From an uncultured Oscillospiraceae bacterium (GTDB lineage: Bacteria; Bacillota; Clostridia; Oscillospirales; Oscillospiraceae), in the NCBI GenBank assembly GCA_934668605.1, contig CAKUNY010000103.1:1-6951 (forward strand): DNA of 6,951 nucleotides, written 5' to 3'. Position numbers and translations under genes: made by a program. The notes below the pieces were generated by a model. It saw only the letters and a list, made by a program, of their open reading frames with translations, had not been told where the DNA came from and made no database searches. The first letter of the stretch is position 1. Every line of letters begins with the position of its first letter. Below are positions 5,604 to 6,951 of the stretch, piece by piece.

Positions 5604-5680
5604 GCTGTGGTTTTCTTTCATTTTATGGGGACAAATAAAAATCTGAAAATGCGTGAAAATTCCGGGAACTCACGAAATTG

Positions 5681-5787
5681 CGTAGGGGGTCGATGCCCAC
5701 ATCGCCCCAAGAGAAGTTACGGATTCATCGGGGATTTCCGTAAAAGCGTTGCATTCTGCCGGGTCGATGTGGGCATCGACCCCTACG
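5681..5787. repeat. BIME-like palindromic repeat, copy 2
   Basis: Inverted arms 5681-5708 and 5761-5787 differ by one extra G and one mismatch, and enclose about 52 bp. The right arm folds alone as GGGTCGATG (5761-5769) with CATCGACCC (5774-5782). The left arm folds as CGATG (5691-5695) with CATCG (5700-5704) plus G-C pairs beyond a T-C mismatch. It lies 25 nt after the glycerate kinase stop and before the terminator at 5575-5603, so it should be transcribed in that gene's 3' untranslated region. Spacer orientation is the same as in copy 1. The 9-mer TTCCGGGAA occurs just left of both copies (2111-2119 and 5660-5668), so the element may extend past the arms. Confidence 0.88.
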
Positions 5788-5811
5788 AACTTGTAGGAAG
5801 CGCGTGCAAAA

Positions 5812-6951
5812 TTATCGGCGAATGAGCACCATAGCAAGGTCATTGACGTTCGTGCCGGTTGCGCCGGTGACGATAAGGCTTCCGACCTTCTCGAGCGCGT
5901 GATACGAATCGTTGTCCTGTAACACATCCGCCGTGCGGAGGCCGAGCGCGCGAAGCTTTCCTTCTGTTTCGCCGTCGACGATGCCGCCCGCCGCGTCAGT
6001 CGGGCCGTCGGTGCCGTCTGAGCCGACGGAAAAGACCGCCGTCTCTGAAAGCCCCGAAATGCCGGGTGCGGCAGAAAGTGCCAATTCCTGATTGCGTCCG
6101 CCAAGCCCCTTGCCTGTCAGCTTCACGACCGTCTCGCCGCCCGCTAAAAATGCAAGGGATTTCTCCGTGCCCGCGTGCGTCTTCGCGATGCTGGCCAAAA
6201 AGCTTCCCGCTTCGCGCGCCTGGCAGCACAGGCAGTCCGTCAGCAGCGTGCAGGTATAGCCAAGCGTGGCCGCCTCTTTTTCTGCCGCCGCGCAGAGCTC
6301 GCGCACCGAGCCCGTAATCTGCGTTTCAACGTTGGAAAGCGTCTTCGGCGTTTCCTGGGCCAGAAGCGAGCGCGCGGCATCAGACAACCGCAGGCCGTAT
6401 TTTTCCGCAATCTGCGCCGCGTCTTCGCACGTCGAGCTGTCCGGATACGCAGGCCCTGAGGCAATCATGTCGAGGGGATCTCCGATGATATCGGAGAGCA
6501 CGATGGCAAAGACCTTTGCCGGGCTCGCAAGTTCGGCAAACCTTCCGCCCTTGACCGCTGACAGCCGCTTTCGGATCGTGTTCATCTCCACAATGTCCGC
6601 CCCGCTTGCAAGCAGCTGCTTTGTCACGTCGGCCATCTCATCCTCCGGAACCAGCGGACATTCAAAAAGCGCCGAGCCGCCGCCGGAGACGAGGAAAAGC
6701 ACCGTATCGTCTTTCCCAAGCGGCCTGACGAGCTCCATCGCCGCGCGCGTGGCACGGTAGGAATTTTCGTCCGGCACGGGGTGCCCCGCCTCAAAAATCT
6801 GCAAATTCCCAATTTCCCCCCGGCTGTGGTCGTATTTTGTAATGACAACGCCGTCCAAAATCGCATTGCCCAGCGCTTCAAACGCCGCGTTTGCCATCGA
6901 CCACGCCGCCTTGCCGATGGCGACCAGATGAATGTTCCCGGTGAAATCGGC
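5812..6951 (-). CDS. Glycerate 2-kinase, MOFRL family (N-terminus outside window)
   Basis: 379 codons are visible, and the frame is open to the right edge, so the gene is 5'-truncated by the window. Full-length relatives are about 410-430 aa, so some 35-50 residues are missing. ATG 6897 is internal: the reading before it, ADFTGNIHLVAIGKAAWS, belongs to the conserved N-terminal lobe. Further motifs are LVSGGGSALFECP (about 87-99), NTIRKRLSAVKGG (124-136), LSDIIGDPLDMIASGP (152-167), and then the MOFRL domain with LAGGETVV (269-276), GGRNQELAL (284-292), GSDGTDGPTDAAGG (310-323) and TGATGTNVNDL (362-372). The enzyme phosphorylates D-glycerate with ATP in the cytosol, normally to 2-phosphoglycerate, feeding lower glycolysis during glycerate, tartrate or sugar-acid breakdown. 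No pathway neighbours are visible, so the source of glycerate is unknown. The stop TAA lies at 5812-5814. Confidence 0.93.
   Translation of the reverse strand, partial: ADFTGNIHLVAIGKAAWSMANAAFEALGNAILDGVVITKYDHSRGEIGNLQIFEAGHPVPDENSYRATRAAMELVRPLGKDDTVLFLVSGGGSALFECPLVPEDEMADVTKQLLASGADIVEMNTIRKRLSAVKGGRFAELASPAKVFAIVLSDIIGDPLDMIASGPAYPDSSTCEDAAQIAEKYGLRLSDAARSLLAQETPKTLSNVETQITGSVRELCAAAEKEAATLGYTCTLLTDCLCCQAREAGSFLASIAKTHAGTEKSLAFLAGGETVVKLTGKGLGGRNQELALSAAPGISGLSETAVFSVGSDGTDGPTDAAGGIVDGETEGKLRALGLRTADVLQDNDSYHALEKVGSLIVTGATGTNVNDLAMVLIRR

Noticed and set aside
5508..5621. N-terminal extension of DusB to ATG 5621 or ATG 5549
   Set aside because: The extension crosses the terminator hairpin and the promoter, lacks a ribosome site, and adds residues not found in the Dus family. 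ATG 5507 begins exactly at the conserved MQLGSFYLENP start.
2123..5787. CRISPR array or transposon ends enclosing the 2.2-5.8 kb segment
   Set aside because: There are only two palindromic units 3.5 kb apart with ordinary housekeeping genes between them. There is no transposase and no regular spacers, and the spacer orientation is direct.
5670..6104. 144-aa minus-strand open frame across copy 2 and the kinase 3' end
   Set aside because: It is an alternative frame of the glycerate kinase gene running into the repeat, with no ribosome site and arginine/serine-rich low-quality composition.
6898..6951. Start of the glycerate kinase at ATG 6897
   Set aside because: The 18 codons before it are open to the window edge and encode conserved family sequence (AIGKAAWSMANAA), so the true start lies outside the window.

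Overview
The window looks like chromosomal DNA from a GC-rich Clostridia member, most likely an Oscillospirales-type anaerobe. This is an inference from the clostridial-style phosphofructokinase tail, the Gram-positive gene set (ECF sigma with a one-TM anti-sigma, a DusB-type synthase, a MarR/MATE pair), strong GGAGG ribosome sites, and an intergenic palindrome family that I recall, but cannot verify here, as common in gut Firmicutes. No phage, CRISPR, transposase, rRNA or tRNA gene is visible.

Layout. On the plus strand, the last 45 codons of a 6-phosphofructokinase (1-138) end at a strong intrinsic terminator (163-200). Four bases later begins a near-consensus promoter (204-232) whose 17-bp spacer contains a perfect 6+2+6 palindrome. 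It drives a two-gene operon: a MarR-family repressor starting at TTG 275, translationally coupled through an ATGA overlap to a 442-aa MATE efflux pump (724-2052). A 16-bp perfect hairpin terminator (2059-2096) closes it. This is the MepR-MepA arrangement, so substrate-relieved autorepression of a drug or metabolite exporter is the likely logic.

Everything else is on the minus strand. From right to left: a glycerate 2-kinase (MOFRL family) cut by the right edge of the window; a spacer (5508-5811) holding a palindromic repeat, a terminator and a promoter; an operon of tRNA-dihydrouridine synthase (dusB), an ECF sigma factor and its ZAS-type membrane anti-sigma factor, with 4-nt spacing and then a 4-nt overlap; and finally a separate gene for a cysteine-rich protein with an N-terminal zinc ribbon and a CFI-box domain (2262-3197). 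The last gene has its own candidate promoters overlapping the anti-sigma stop codon.

The most unusual element is a pair of related ~107-bp intergenic repeats (2123-2228 and 5681-5787). Each has two inverted ~27-bp arms around a 51-52-bp spacer, and each arm can fold into its own small GGG-CGATG hairpin. A G-C to T-A compensatory change between the two copies supports the small hairpin. This is the architecture of a BIME (paired REP sequences). The other points worth attention are the palindrome inside the MarR promoter, the coupling of an ECF sigma/anti-sigma module to a tRNA-modification gene, and the uncharacterised CFI-box protein.
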